This document shows positions 16,431 to 25,243 of a stretch of 64,000 nt of DNA, piece after piece. Each line of letters opens with the position of its first letter. The stretch's first letter is position 1. The notes beneath the pieces are model-generated. The model saw nothing but the letters and a program-made list of their open reading frames with translations, searched no databases and was not told where the DNA came from. A program made the translations under genes and the position numbers. The DNA is from Mesorhizobium sp. L-8-3 (lineage in GTDB: Bacteria > Pseudomonadota > Alphaproteobacteria > Rhizobiales > Rhizobiaceae): NCBI RefSeq assembly GCF_016756615.1, contig NZ_AP023262.1:7565501-7629500 (forward strand), in the 5' to 3' direction.

Positions 16431-18238
16431 AACTCGTCATCCGCGAATATCTCGCATCGCTGCGCGAGCGAGGCGAGCTCGACGCAGTGCTGCCCGATCT
16501 GCTGACCGAGCTCGGTTTCACCGTATATTCGCGTCCGGCGCGGGGCACCCGCCAGTATGGCGTTGACGTCGCCGCGGTTGGCACCGGGCGCGACGGCGTG
16601 CGGCGCGTCCATCTCTTCTCGGTCAAATCGGGCGACCTCGATCGGACCGAGTGGAACACGGCCTCGCCGCAGAGTCTCAGGCCATCGCTCGACGAAATCC
16701 TCGACCATTATATATCGAGCCGCATCCCGCCCGAATATGCCGCGCTGCCCATTGCCATCTGCCTCACCTTCGGCGGCGCAATCGACGAGCAGGTCCGTGC
16801 CGAAGTGACCGGATATATGAACCGCAACACCACCGAGCGCATTAGATATGAGGAATGGAACGGCGACCGACTCGCAGACGTCATCCTCGACGGCATCCTG
16901 CGCGAAGGCTTGCTGCCGCCCCCCTTGCGCGGCCATTTGCGCAAGAGCGTCGCAATGGTCGAGGAGCCCGACATCGCACTCGACCATTTCGGCCGGCTGC
17001 TACACGCAGTGGTCGACGCGCCCGGCGCGACCCCGGCGGCGCGGCTGTCACAGGCGCGGTTGATTAACATCTGCCTGTGGATCATGTTCGTCTGGGCGCG
17101 CGAGGCGAACAATGTGGAAGCCCCCTATCGTGCCAGCGAACGCGCGCAGCTCGAGGTCTGGCACCTCCTCAAATCCGAAGTCGCGCGCTCCGGCAAGGCG
17201 GCCGAGGCGGCAGGCTTCGTTATTAACGAGCTGTTCGAGCTGCATTTCGCGATCTGGGACGAATTATTCGAGAAGAAGATTCTGCCGCACGCCGACCACC
17301 GCCATGCGCTCTCGTCAGCGATCGGATCGTATGCGGCGCTCGACGTAAACCTCAAGCTGTTCGAGCTTGTCGGTCGCCTGGCGCTGCGCGGGCTGTGGCT
17401 GGTGTGGCAGCTTGCGCCCCCAAGCGGCCCGGTCGTGCTCAGCAATGACTATCTCCAGACACTCCCGGCGACGATCACCGAGATAACCAAGGCGACAGTC
17501 GAGCGGATCGACCGGCTCTGCGAGAAGCTGATGCAGATCGTCAGCAACAACCGGGCGCTGCTTTCACCGATCGGCGACTGGCAGGCTATCGACATTGGTC
17601 TCGCCTTCACGCTTCTCGCCTGTCGCCCCGGTGCTCATGGGGCGATCGACGAATGGGCCGACGAACTGGCGAAGCGCAGCATCTTTGCGTTCAATGTGCA
17701 TGGCCGCTATCCGGTGACTAGCCGCTCCTATTGGGACCTAGTGGACCATCCATCTGAGCGCAGCGAAGAGTATCGCCAGAGTTCAACCGAGGGCAGCATC
17801 CTGTACCCGATGCTCGCGCTGTGGGCCGCGGCGCGCGGCAAGCGGAAACTGTTCGACGAGTTGGCCGCGTTCAAGGTCAAATCGCTCGGACATTGCACCT
17901 TTCAGACCTGGCTGCCGGACGAGGACAGCGAAGACAATCTCTATCTCGGCCGCGACAATCACGGTGCCGCGCTGACTGGCATTCCCGTCACCGCAGGCAC
18001 ACGGGACACGCTCGATTTAGTGCTAGAGGAGATTGCCAGCAACCCGCATTATGATGCACTTTCGGCGGTCCGGCTCGGACATTGGACGATCGTGCTCACG
18101 GCCTGCCGCTGCCACCGGCTGCCGGTGCCACCGCAAGTGTGGCGCGATCTCCTGCCGGGGGTTTGTCCGCCAGCCACGGACGCGGCTCCACAGCCAGATG
18201 ATTGCGCACTGACGCCGCCAGATAATGGCCACGGCTAG
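16427..18238 (+). CDS. Uncharacterised protein with N-terminal PD-(D/E)XK-like domain, second gene of the pair
   Basis: A 603-residue protein. The first 75 residues look like a degenerate restriction-endonuclease fold: LLTELGFTVYSRPARGTRQY, then GVDVAAVG (Asp47) and VHLFSVKSGD (Lys67), matching the helix-strand-D...xK layout of Mrr-like domains that read GvD...(E/Q)xK. The acidic or Gln residue two before Lys is Ser65, so catalysis is not assured. Residues 80-170 continue in alternating strands and helices; the remaining 400 residues are helix-rich without known motif. It starts on the ATGA overlapping the upstream stop, so the pair is one operon. Downstream, the GIY-YIG gene is convergent, with only 58 bases between stops. 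A nucleic-acid-targeting defence role is inferred from fold hints and context. Confidence 0.8.
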   Translation: MKLVIREYLASLRERGELDAVLPDLLTELGFTVYSRPARGTRQYGVDVAAVGTGRDGVRRVHLFSVKSGDLDRTEWNTASPQSLRPSLDEILDHYISSRIPPEYAALPIAICLTFGGAIDEQVRAEVTGYMNRNTTERIRYEEWNGDRLADVILDGILREGLLPPPLRGHLRKSVAMVEEPDIALDHFGRLLHAVVDAPGATPAARLSQARLINICLWIMFVWAREANNVEAPYRASERAQLEVWHLLKSEVARSGKAAEAAGFVINELFELHFAIWDELFEKKILPHADHRHALSSAIGSYAALDVNLKLFELVGRLALRGLWLVWQLAPPSGPVVLSNDYLQTLPATITEITKATVERIDRLCEKLMQIVSNNRALLSPIGDWQAIDIGLAFTLLACRPGAHGAIDEWADELAKRSIFAFNVHGRYPVTSRSYWDLVDHPSERSEEYRQSSTEGSILYPMLALWAAARGKRKLFDELAAFKVKSLGHCTFQTWLPDEDSEDNLYLGRDNHGAALTGIPVTAGTRDTLDLVLEEIASNPHYDALSAVRLGHWTIVLTACRCHRLPVPPQVWRDLLPGVCPPATDAAPQPDDCALTPPDNGHG

Positions 18239-18296
18239 GGAATGCGCGGCCCTGGGCTCCAAGCCTAATATGAAAGTCCCCGAGCCGAAATCCATG

Positions 18297-18896
18297 TCAT
18301 TGCTGCCGTCCGCGATGAAAAACTTCGTAGTTCTTGTTGGCTGGCGCGGGTGCAATCGCCCACAGTGGCCTCTTTCCATTGCCAATACCGAGTGCGGCCG
18401 TGAGCAACGCCTCGTCGCTATCGGTGTATTCGACGTACCGCTCGTACGACGTCTCGCGCCGACTATTGAAAAACGGAATAGCGCCGTACCGTTCAGCGAA
18501 GCGGGAGATGAGATCCGCCTCCACATACTTGAACATGTCGGCGAAATTGCGCCGGCGGGGCCGGCACACACGGATCTCGATCCGCACGTCTTTGCCGAAG
18601 CCCTCCACCTCGTGGAGCCAGCGGCGCAGATGTGAGGACAGTCGACCGAACGCGGCTCCCCTACCGATGTACAGCACCGGCGATCGTTGCCAAGGATAGG
18701 CAATGACGAAGTCCCCCTTCATCCTAATAACGTACACGCACCTTGAAAGGTCCGCTGGGGTGTAGTTTTGCTCCTGCAGCGCCGCGATGAGTTGCTTGCG
18801 TAGCGTCTTGACGATGGATGCTTCGGTTCGAAGTCCCTGTTCTGGCTTCAACTCGATGTTCTCAAGCCATACCAAGCTCGCTGTAGGCTTTGCCAT
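18297..18896 (-). CDS. GIY-YIG nuclease family protein
   Basis: A 199-residue protein with a full GIY-YIG catalytic set: the first strand VYVIR (Tyr55), the second strand VLYIGRG (Tyr76, Arg79), Arg85 and His89 in FGRLSSHLRRW, the metal-binding Glu126 in KYVEADLISRF and Asn144 in IPFFNSR. An N-terminal 50-residue helical part and a 50-residue tail flank the domain, with no zinc finger or other DNA-binding module. Such domains cut DNA in homing enzymes, UvrC, restriction enzymes and some defence systems. It lies convergent to the coupled pair and upstream of the integrase on the other strand, so it belongs to the mobile segment. Its own target cannot be inferred. Confidence 0.82.
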   Translation of the reverse strand: MAKPTASLVWLENIELKPEQGLRTEASIVKTLRKQLIAALQEQNYTPADLSRCVYVIRMKGDFVIAYPWQRSPVLYIGRGAAFGRLSSHLRRWLHEVEGFGKDVRIEIRVCRPRRRNFADMFKYVEADLISRFAERYGAIPFFNSRRETSYERYVEYTDSDEALLTAALGIGNGKRPLWAIAPAPANKNYEVFHRGRQQ

Positions 18897-19163
18897 TTTT
18901 CCCCCTGATGCTGTGGCAGGACCACATTCGCGCAGACCGATGGGCGAGTGCTAGATGGTTGCAATGCTATGCGCAACGGTGGCTATGTGACACGAGAAGG
19001 CAGGATTTTAGCGTTTGCTTCTATGAATGGTCCGCCGATCAGCCGGAGCTGTGGCGAAGGACAGCGAAGTTGGATCGCCCGCCCGGAAGCTGCCAGTCCG
19101 CCCTCGGCCCCGTAACGCCCGCGCCGTTTCTTCCTTGGCCAATCAAGGCCGAGGAGAACTCAA

Positions 19164-19796
19164 ATGGGATATTCTCAATTCGATGATGCCAGCCGCGAGC
19201 GTGCAGCTTGGAACGCTGGAAAGAAGGTCGGCACAAAGCGTCCGCTCACGCAGAAGCAGATTTGGGCCGTCCGCTTCTTCCTCGATCGCGAGCGGCGCAT
19301 TCGTGACCGCGCGCTGTTCGATCTTGCCATCGACAGCAAGCTTCGCGGCTGCGACCTGGTCAAGATCAGGATTCGTGATGTGGTCGCCGGCCCTGAGGTC
19401 AGGACCCGCGCAATCGTGATTCAGCAGAAGACAGGGCGCCCGGTCCAGTTCGAGATCACCAACGATGTCAGGGTCAGCCTCCTGTCTTGGCTCGAACGGC
19501 GTGGCGGAACGGTCGACGACTATGCCTTCCCGAGCCGGATCGATCACGCACACCACATGAGCACAAGGCAGTACGCCCGCCTCGTTGACGAGTGGGTGAC
19601 CGCGATCGGGCTGCGGCCAGAAGAATATGGCACTCACTCGCTTCGTCGCACGAAGGCTTCGATGATCTACAAGGCGACGGGCAATATCCGAGCCATCCAG
19701 ATCTTACTCGGTCACTCCAAGATTGAGAACACCGTTCGGTATCTTGGTGTCGACGTGGAGGACGCGCTGCTCCTGGCCGAGCGAACCGAAATCTGA
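19164..19796 (+). CDS. Tyrosine recombinase / site-specific integrase, short form
   Basis: A 210-residue integrase with a complete catalytic set: Arg61 (LRGCDLVKI), Lys89 (IQQKTGRP), His158 and Arg161 (THSLRRTKAS), His184 (LLGHSK) and Tyr193 (TVRYLG). The N-terminal arm-binding domain of phage integrases is missing and the core-binding part is reduced to about 35 residues; short integrases of this kind are widespread in Alphaproteobacteria. It is probably functional on sequence grounds. A C-terminal remnant of a related enzyme lies at 45379-45569. Its position beside nuclease-like genes suggests it mobilised this region; no attachment site or tRNA was recognised next to it. Confidence 0.88.
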   Translation: MGYSQFDDASRERAAWNAGKKVGTKRPLTQKQIWAVRFFLDRERRIRDRALFDLAIDSKLRGCDLVKIRIRDVVAGPEVRTRAIVIQQKTGRPVQFEITNDVRVSLLSWLERRGGTVDDYAFPSRIDHAHHMSTRQYARLVDEWVTAIGLRPEEYGTHSLRRTKASMIYKATGNIRAIQILLGHSKIENTVRYLGVDVEDALLLAERTEI

Positions 19797-20096
19797 CGTT
19801 GAGCGGTCATCCGACTCAGCGCGGATGGCCGCTTCGACAGGCGGGAAATCTCGATGGCCTCGTGCATTATGGGGGGTGGATTGCTGCCAGTCCGGTTCTA
19901 GTCGCCGGATCCGAGAAAGCGGCCATTCATGTGACCTTAGTGCTTCGACGGAAACGCGCCCTCGAAGCGGTCCCCCTAACGCCCCAAGATCGATTGTGCC
20001 GACGGTGCGGGCGGAAGAAGTTTGGACCGAGGCTTGGTGCCGGTTGGCGATCATTCTCCATTCCCCCCCCGCCCCTGACTTCCCGTATGCTGGGGC
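19797..20096. other. Gene-free interval after the integrase
   Basis: About 300 bases between the integrase and the PPOX-family gene. No repeat of merR, tRNA end or clear terminator is visible; a C-run precedes the next start codon. Confidence 0.4.
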
Positions 20097-20540
20097 ATGG
20101 AATCTCCAACCCCCGACTCCCTCGCCAAGGACATTCTGCAAGACGCACTGACGATGACGTTGGCGGTAGCCGATGAGGAAGGCCCGTGGGCTGCGCCCGT
20201 GGTGTTCATTAACCCGGAAAATTACGATATCTGCTGGATCTCTCTCCCTACTACCCGCCATTCCCTTGCACTCGCCAAGAGCCCTCGGGCGGCCTTTAGC
20301 ATTGTTGCCTCGGATAATACCACGGCGGAGCGCGCGCTCCAGATTTCGGCCCGGGTAGAGAAAATGGATGGTCCCAATCTGGCCTGGGAACAGATGCTGG
20401 AAGGGAAGCGTGGGCTCCCCCTCCCCCAGAACGCCGGGGATGTTCTGGACAAAGGCTATGATTGGTACCGGGCACGCCCGGAGGCCGTATATCTGACTCA
20501 TCTCGAGCGCTACGGTTTTGACCGCAAGCGAGTCGTTTGA
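20097..20540 (+). CDS. Pyridoxamine 5'-phosphate oxidase (PPOX) family flavin-binding protein
   Basis: A 147-residue split-barrel protein. The strands TLAVADEEGPWAAPVVFI, ICWISLPTTRHSLALAKSPR and AAFSIVA reproduce the core of PPOX/FMN-binding split-barrel proteins, which include PNP oxidase, F420 reductases and many uncharacterised flavoproteins. The ATG at 20097 follows GGGG. It has no obvious operon partner: the integrase lies 300 bases upstream and the next gene is over 500 bases away on the opposite strand. The substrate is unknown. Confidence 0.75.
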   Translation: MESPTPDSLAKDILQDALTMTLAVADEEGPWAAPVVFINPENYDICWISLPTTRHSLALAKSPRAAFSIVASDNTTAERALQISARVEKMDGPNLAWEQMLEGKRGLPLPQNAGDVLDKGYDWYRARPEAVYLTHLERYGFDRKRVV

Positions 20541-21095
20541 GATCTCAGCTTAGATGAGCGGGTTCGTAAGGCTGAAGTCCTGGAGGGCGGTCAGGCTTCT
20601 ACGCTGGCTGGAGAACCTGTGTTGGCGAGCCTCGCGGTACGCCACTTCCCCCACACCCATGATGGATCTGCGCGAGGCGCTCGAGCAGTAGACCCCACGC
20701 CCGTATCGCGGGGCGTGAGTGCCGAATGACCGCTTAGGGCCGCGGCTTTGCCATTGGAGGACCGCCGAACGAACGGCAAGTTTCGGACAGCGATCGGAGC
20801 AGCCGGAACGACGACAAAGGGGTCGAAAGCTGACCGGGCATACTTTGCCCGATCGGGCGGCCCCAGAACAGCAGCTCAATGTCGAGCGCTTCCCAAAAGC
20901 CGGCCGTCAGGACGCGGCCCCCAACGCGATCATTCAGGCGAGCCGACTCCCATTCCAAGAGCGGCCATCGGTGATCTTCCGTGCCGACGAGACAGGAGGC
21001 GATGACGATGGTCTCGGATCCTTCCCGCCGTCGTCCAGCGCGAGCACGGGCACACAGGGAAGCGGGTTGATCTCCGCAGCCGGAAATCCCAGCGT
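20541..21095. other. Gene-free interval between the PPOX and hyfI genes
   Basis: About 555 bases with no coding region I can support. It includes a short hairpin at about 20697-20718 (CACGCCC and GGGCGTG arms), which may terminate the minus-strand hyf operon or the plus-strand PPOX gene. The rest looks like decayed intergenic DNA. Confidence 0.4.
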
Positions 21096-21614
21096 TCAGG
21101 CTGACGCATGTTCCAAAAGCGCGAGCAGTCCCTTCAAGATCTCACATGGAGATGGTGGACAGCCGCGAATGTGAAGATCCACCGGCAGGACGGCTGAAAC
21201 CCCGCCCACCACCGCATAAGAACCCGCGAAGCAGCCGCCGTCAAAGGCGCAGTCGCCAACCGCCACGACCCATTTCGGATCGGGTGTGGCGTCGTAAGTG
21301 CGTTCCAGCGCCATACGCATGTTCTTCGTCACGGGGCCGGTCACGAGCAGGACATCGGCATGGCGCGGCGAGGCGACAAAGCGCAGGCCGAAGCGCTCGA
21401 TGTCGTAGAAGGCGTTGTTGAGAGCATGGATTTCCAGTTCGCAACCATTACAGGAACCGGCATCCACCTCGCGGATCGACAGCGAGCGGCCAAGCCGGCG
21501 CCGCGAGGCACGGCCGAGCGACCCGGCGAGCTCCGCAAGCGCCCTGTCCTCCGCCGAGGGCGCGGTCTCGGTCAGCGGCGACCGGATGAGGCTTTGGAAC
21601 AGCAGCTTTCTCAC
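21096..21614 (-). CDS. hyfI: Hydrogenase-4-like small subunit (NuoB/HycG-type)
   Basis: A 172-residue iron-sulfur subunit. Cys55 and Cys58 (CNGCELE), Cys122 (GDCAFDGG) and Cys152 (RGCPPSP) give the four ligands of the proximal [4Fe-4S] cluster found in HycG/HyfI and NuoB. Thus the electron-transfer site is intact even though the partner large subunit has lost Ni ligands. Start is a GTG at 21614 that overlaps the upstream stop as GTGA, typical of translational coupling. It is the last of six genes; no ferredoxin-like HycB/HycF gene follows. Confidence 0.9.
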   Translation of the reverse strand: MRKLLFQSLIRSPLTETAPSAEDRALAELAGSLGRASRRRLGRSLSIREVDAGSCNGCELEIHALNNAFYDIERFGLRFVASPRHADVLLVTGPVTKNMRMALERTYDATPDPKWVVAVGDCAFDGGCFAGSYAVVGGVSAVLPVDLHIRGCPPSPCEILKGLLALLEHASA

Positions 21615-23125
21615 AGGTCGTGGCCAGAATAGGAGCAGTTGAAGGATTTGTTGCAGAGCGGGAAGTCGGCGACGATGTTGCCCTCGATGACGGCTTCCAA
21701 CAGCGGCCACTGAAACCAGGACGGATCGCGCAGATGGCAGCGCGCCACGGTGCCGTCGGGGCTGACTTTCAGCCAGACCAGGATGTCGCCGCGGAAACCT
21801 TCGACGAGCGCCATGCCTTCGCGGGTCTCCGTGGCCGCCGGCAGGTTGACACGCGCCGGTCCTTCGGGCAGGCGGTCGAGAAGCTGCGCGATCAGCGACA
21901 GGCTTTGCTCGATCTCGCGAATGCGTATCCAGACCCGCGCATTGACGTCGCCATCCTCGAGCGTCGGCACGCTGAAGTCGAGCCCGTCGTAGGGCGCGTA
22001 GCCCGGCGCCTTGCGCGTGTCGAATTTGCGCCCTGACGCGCGGCCAACATAGCCGCCCGCCGCATATTGACAGGCAAGCGCGGGCTTGAGGATGCCGGTC
22101 AAGGCTGTGCGGTCCTGCAGCGAGGTGGTGTTGTCGTAGAGATCGACGAGAGCGGGAAGGCGGGCGCCAACTTCCGCGGCGACAGCGCGGATCGCTGCGA
22201 TGCCCTCCCTATCGACATCCGTGGAGACCCCGCCGGGCACGATGCGGTCGCGCATCAGCCGGTGGCCGAACACCCCGTCCGCCGCGCGCAGAACCCTCTC
22301 GCGCAGCACCGCGCAATGGGCAAGCATCAATGAGAAGGAGGCGTCGTTGCAGATGGCGCCGAAATCGCCAAGGTGGTTGGCGATGCGTTCCATCTCGGCC
22401 ATCAGCGCCCGCAGCAAGACGGCACGCGGCGGAGCCTCCGCGCCCAGCGCCGCCTCAACCGCTCGCGCAAAGGCGAGGCCGTAGGCGACCGTGCTGTCGC
22501 CGGAGGTGCGGGCGGCAAGGCGGGCGGCGGCCGCCACCGTCGCGCCGGCCATGAGCCCTTCGATGCCCTTGTGGACATAGCCGAGCCGCTCCTCCAGCCG
22601 CACCACCGTCTCGCCATTGGCGGTGAAGCGGAAATGGCCGGGCTCGATGATGCCGGCATGCACCGGCCCGACCGGAATCTGATGCAGCCCCTCTCCCTCG
22701 ACCGGCAGGAAGGCATACCCCTTGTCGATCGGCGTCGATCGCGGCTCCGCGGCCAGCGGATAGCGCAGGTCCCAGTTGCCATGGTCGAGCCAGGGACGCT
22801 GATCGGGGAGGCCATCCGGCTCCAGTCCGAACAGGCTGCGGATCGCCCGTTCGAGGCGGACGGCCGGCGGATGATGCAGTCCCACGGAAGGGTAGCGGCC
22901 GTCCGGGCAGTCAAGGCTGGCGATGCCGATTTCGCCTGATGCCTCGTCGAGCAGCGCCATATGAACGGCCCTGGCTTCGGCCCACAGGCCGAGCAGGCTC
23001 CACTCGCCGACGCCCAGACGCCGGGCGGCTTCGGACCAGAGGTCCGGCTCGACGACCGCGCGCGGCCACGGCCTGTGCTGCGGCTGTGCGCTTCCCTGGC
23101 TGAGAAAGTCGATCAGGACCGCCAT
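21611..23125 (-). CDS. hyfG: Hydrogenase-4-like large subunit (HyfG/HycE/NuoC-D type) lacking N-terminal Ni-binding cysteines
   Basis: A 504-residue fusion: residues 1-110 resemble NuoC/HycE N-terminal parts and the rest the NuoD/HycE catalytic part (GYVHKGIEGLMAG, AEMERIANHLGDFG). In [NiFe] hydrogenases the segment after this helix reads RxCGxC; here it is RTSGDS at 206-211, so both cysteines are replaced by Ser. The C-terminus has Cys491 and Cys497 in LCNKSFNC rather than the CxxC pair. Hence a Ni-Fe centre is not expected, as in energy-converting hydrogenase-related (Ehr) complexes and NuoD. It ends by overlapping hyfI and starts 4 bases after the hyfF stop. Confidence 0.88.
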   Translation of the reverse strand: MAVLIDFLSQGSAQPQHRPWPRAVVEPDLWSEAARRLGVGEWSLLGLWAEARAVHMALLDEASGEIGIASLDCPDGRYPSVGLHHPPAVRLERAIRSLFGLEPDGLPDQRPWLDHGNWDLRYPLAAEPRSTPIDKGYAFLPVEGEGLHQIPVGPVHAGIIEPGHFRFTANGETVVRLEERLGYVHKGIEGLMAGATVAAAARLAARTSGDSTVAYGLAFARAVEAALGAEAPPRAVLLRALMAEMERIANHLGDFGAICNDASFSLMLAHCAVLRERVLRAADGVFGHRLMRDRIVPGGVSTDVDREGIAAIRAVAAEVGARLPALVDLYDNTTSLQDRTALTGILKPALACQYAAGGYVGRASGRKFDTRKAPGYAPYDGLDFSVPTLEDGDVNARVWIRIREIEQSLSLIAQLLDRLPEGPARVNLPAATETREGMALVEGFRGDILVWLKVSPDGTVARCHLRDPSWFQWPLLEAVIEGNIVADFPLCNKSFNCSYSGHDL

Positions 23126-23129
23126 GGCG

Positions 23130-24581
23130 CTAACCCAGGATCCTTGCGATGTTCTGGAACCATGACACCAGCATCGGCGGCAGGAAGATGCCGGCCATCA
23201 GCACCAGGCCGAAATGCACGATCATCGGCACGTAGGAGGCTTCCGAAGGCTTGGTGCTGCCCGTCGGCTCGCCGAAGGCCAGGTCGTTGAGATGATAGAA
23301 AAGCGCGCCGAGCGCCAGAAGGATGCCGAGCACGAGCGGGACCGCGAGCAACGGCTCGCGCGCGAAAGTGGACGTCACGACCAGGAACTCGCTCATGAAG
23401 ACGCCGAACGGCGGCAGGCCGGCGATCGCGGCGACGCCGACGACCAGGCTCCAGCCGAGCCAGGGATGCGTCTCAGTCAAGCCGCGAATATCGGCGATCC
23501 GTTGCGAGTCCTTGATCTGGGCGATATGGCCGACCGCGAAGAAGATGCCGGATTTGGTCAGGCTGTGCATGACCATGTGCAGCAGCCCGGCGAAGTTCGC
23601 CAACGGCCCGCCCATGCCGAAGGCGAAGGTGATGATGCCCATGTGCTCGATCGACGAATAGGCGAACAGCCGTTTGATGTCGCGCCGGCGGTAGAGCATC
23701 AGCGCGGCGAAGATCAGCGAGACCAAGCCGAGCGTCACCATCAGCGGCCCGGGTGCGATCGCGCCTTCGTTGGCCGCGAGCAGGATCTTGAAGCGCAGCA
23801 CCGCATAGAGCGCGACGTTGAGCAGGAGCCCGGAAAGCACGGCCGAAATCGGCGTCGGGCCTTCGGCATGGGCGTCCGGCAACCAGGCATGCAGCGGCGC
23901 CAGCCCCACCTTGGTGCCGTAGCCGAGCAGCAGGAAGACGAAGGCGACGTTGATGAGCGCGGGCTCGAAGCGCGGAGCGTTCCGGACCAGGACCGTCCAC
24001 ACCATGCCGTCCACGCCCTCGCCGACGACCGGCAGCGCGGCCATGTAGACCAGGATCGTGCCGAACAACGCCAGGCCGATGCCGACGCTGCCGAGGATGA
24101 AATATTTCCAGGCGGCTTCCAGCGCCTCGTGCGTGCGGTAGATGCCGACCATGAGCACGGTCGTCAGCGTGGCAAGCTCGATCCCGACCCACATCAGGCC
24201 GATATTGTTGGCCGTCAGCGCAAGGTTCATGCCCGCCATCATGACCTGGTACATGGCGTGGTAGAAGCGCAGATAGGTTGGCGTCAGCCGCCCTGTCTCC
24301 AACTCGTGGCCGATATAGCTCGCCGAGAAGATGCTGGTCGTGAAACCCACGAAGGTGTTGAGCACGATGAAGACGATGTTGAGATCGTCGACGAAAAGAT
24401 AGGAGCCCGGCTCCGGCCGTGCGGCGAAGAACAGCGCGAGCGAGGCAAGGAAGGTCAGGCCGGAGGCGGCAATGTTGAGGCGTGCCGTCACACGGTAGCC
24501 CGGCAGCAGCGCCAGGATCGCCGCCGCACCGACCGGTATCAGCAGGACGAGCGCCACTGCAGCGGAAGCGGCAGACATCAT
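23130..24581 (-). CDS. hyfF: Hydrogenase-4 subunit F-like membrane protein (NuoN/MrpD family)
   Basis: A 483-residue integral membrane protein with about 14 predicted helices and the antiporter-like core (NNIGLMWVGIELATLTTVLM, KVGLAPLHAWLPDAHAEGPT, HMVMHSLTKSGIFF) shared by NuoL/M/N, Mrp antiporter subunits and HyfF. The charged residues buried in helices (the Glu in WVGIELAT and the Lys in TKVGLAPLH) indicate ion translocation ability. The gene overlaps the end of hyfE (ATGATGA), where either ATG may be used. It is the fourth gene of the cluster and would form one of the ion-pumping modules. Confidence 0.9.
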   Translation of the reverse strand: MMSAASAAVALVLLIPVGAAAILALLPGYRVTARLNIAASGLTFLASLALFFAARPEPGSYLFVDDLNIVFIVLNTFVGFTTSIFSASYIGHELETGRLTPTYLRFYHAMYQVMMAGMNLALTANNIGLMWVGIELATLTTVLMVGIYRTHEALEAAWKYFILGSVGIGLALFGTILVYMAALPVVGEGVDGMVWTVLVRNAPRFEPALINVAFVFLLLGYGTKVGLAPLHAWLPDAHAEGPTPISAVLSGLLLNVALYAVLRFKILLAANEGAIAPGPLMVTLGLVSLIFAALMLYRRRDIKRLFAYSSIEHMGIITFAFGMGGPLANFAGLLHMVMHSLTKSGIFFAVGHIAQIKDSQRIADIRGLTETHPWLGWSLVVGVAAIAGLPPFGVFMSEFLVVTSTFAREPLLAVPLVLGILLALGALFYHLNDLAFGEPTGSTKPSEASYVPMIVHFGLVLMAGIFLPPMLVSWFQNIARILG

Positions 24582-25243
24582 CGGCGCTCTCCGCGGAAGC
24601 TGTCGAGCGCCTGGACATCAACCGTGTCGAAGCGCTCGCGGATGCGGAACAGGAAGACGCCGATCACGAAAAAGGCGATCAGGATCGAGAAGGCGACGCT
24701 GATCTCGACCACCAGCGGCATGCCGCGTGCGCCGGTACCGGCAAGCACAAGCCCGTTTTCCAGCGACATGAAGCCGACGACCTGGCTCACGGCATTGCGC
24801 CGGCTGACCATCATCAGCAGGCCGAGCAGCACGACCGACAGCGAAAAAGCCAGATCCTCACGCGCCAACGGATCGGCATCGGTGGTGACCTTCAGCATGA
24901 CGGCCATCGAAAGCGCCACCAGCGCCATGCCTGCGAGCATGGTGGCGCCCGAACCGATCACGGTCTCGATCTCGCGATGGATGCCGAGCCGCTGGATGAT
25001 GCGGTGCAGCCCGACCGGGATCACGATCGCCTTGAAGACGAGGGCAATCGACGCCGTGATGTACAGATGCGGCGCTTCCTGCACATAAGCCTGCCAGGCC
25101 ACGGAAGCGGCGAGCAGGACCGCTTGCAGCGCGAAGGCATTGAGCAGCGCGTAGAGCCGATGCTGCGAGATCATCAGGAAGCTCACCAGCACCAGCCCGC
25201 CGGCCAGAAGATGGGCGATGTCGAATGTCAGGCCGTGTCCCAT
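24578..25243 (-). CDS. hyfE: Hydrogenase-4 component E-like membrane protein
   Basis: A 221-residue protein with about six to seven membrane helices (LLAGGLVLVSFLMIS, FSLSVVLLGLLMMVS, AVSQVVGFMSLENGLVLAGT). The last segment, with a Glu in a helix preceding a Gly, is characteristic of NuoK/MrpC-like HyfE proteins. It starts at 25243 immediately after the hycD-like stop codon and its own stop overlaps the start of hyfF. It completes the membrane arm between the NuoH-like and NuoN-like parts. Confidence 0.88.
   Translation of the reverse strand: MGHGLTFDIAHLLAGGLVLVSFLMISQHRLYALLNAFALQAVLLAASVAWQAYVQEAPHLYITASIALVFKAIVIPVGLHRIIQRLGIHREIETVIGSGATMLAGMALVALSMAVMLKVTTDADPLAREDLAFSLSVVLLGLLMMVSRRNAVSQVVGFMSLENGLVLAGTGARGMPLVVEISVAFSILIAFFVIGVFLFRIRERFDTVDVQALDSFRGERR

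Noticed and set aside
12400..20100. tRNA gene or tRNA-end attachment site beside the integrase
   Set aside because: I looked for tRNA-like T-loops and for a copy of the merR 3' end near the left edge and the integrase but saw neither, so the left boundary remains undefined.
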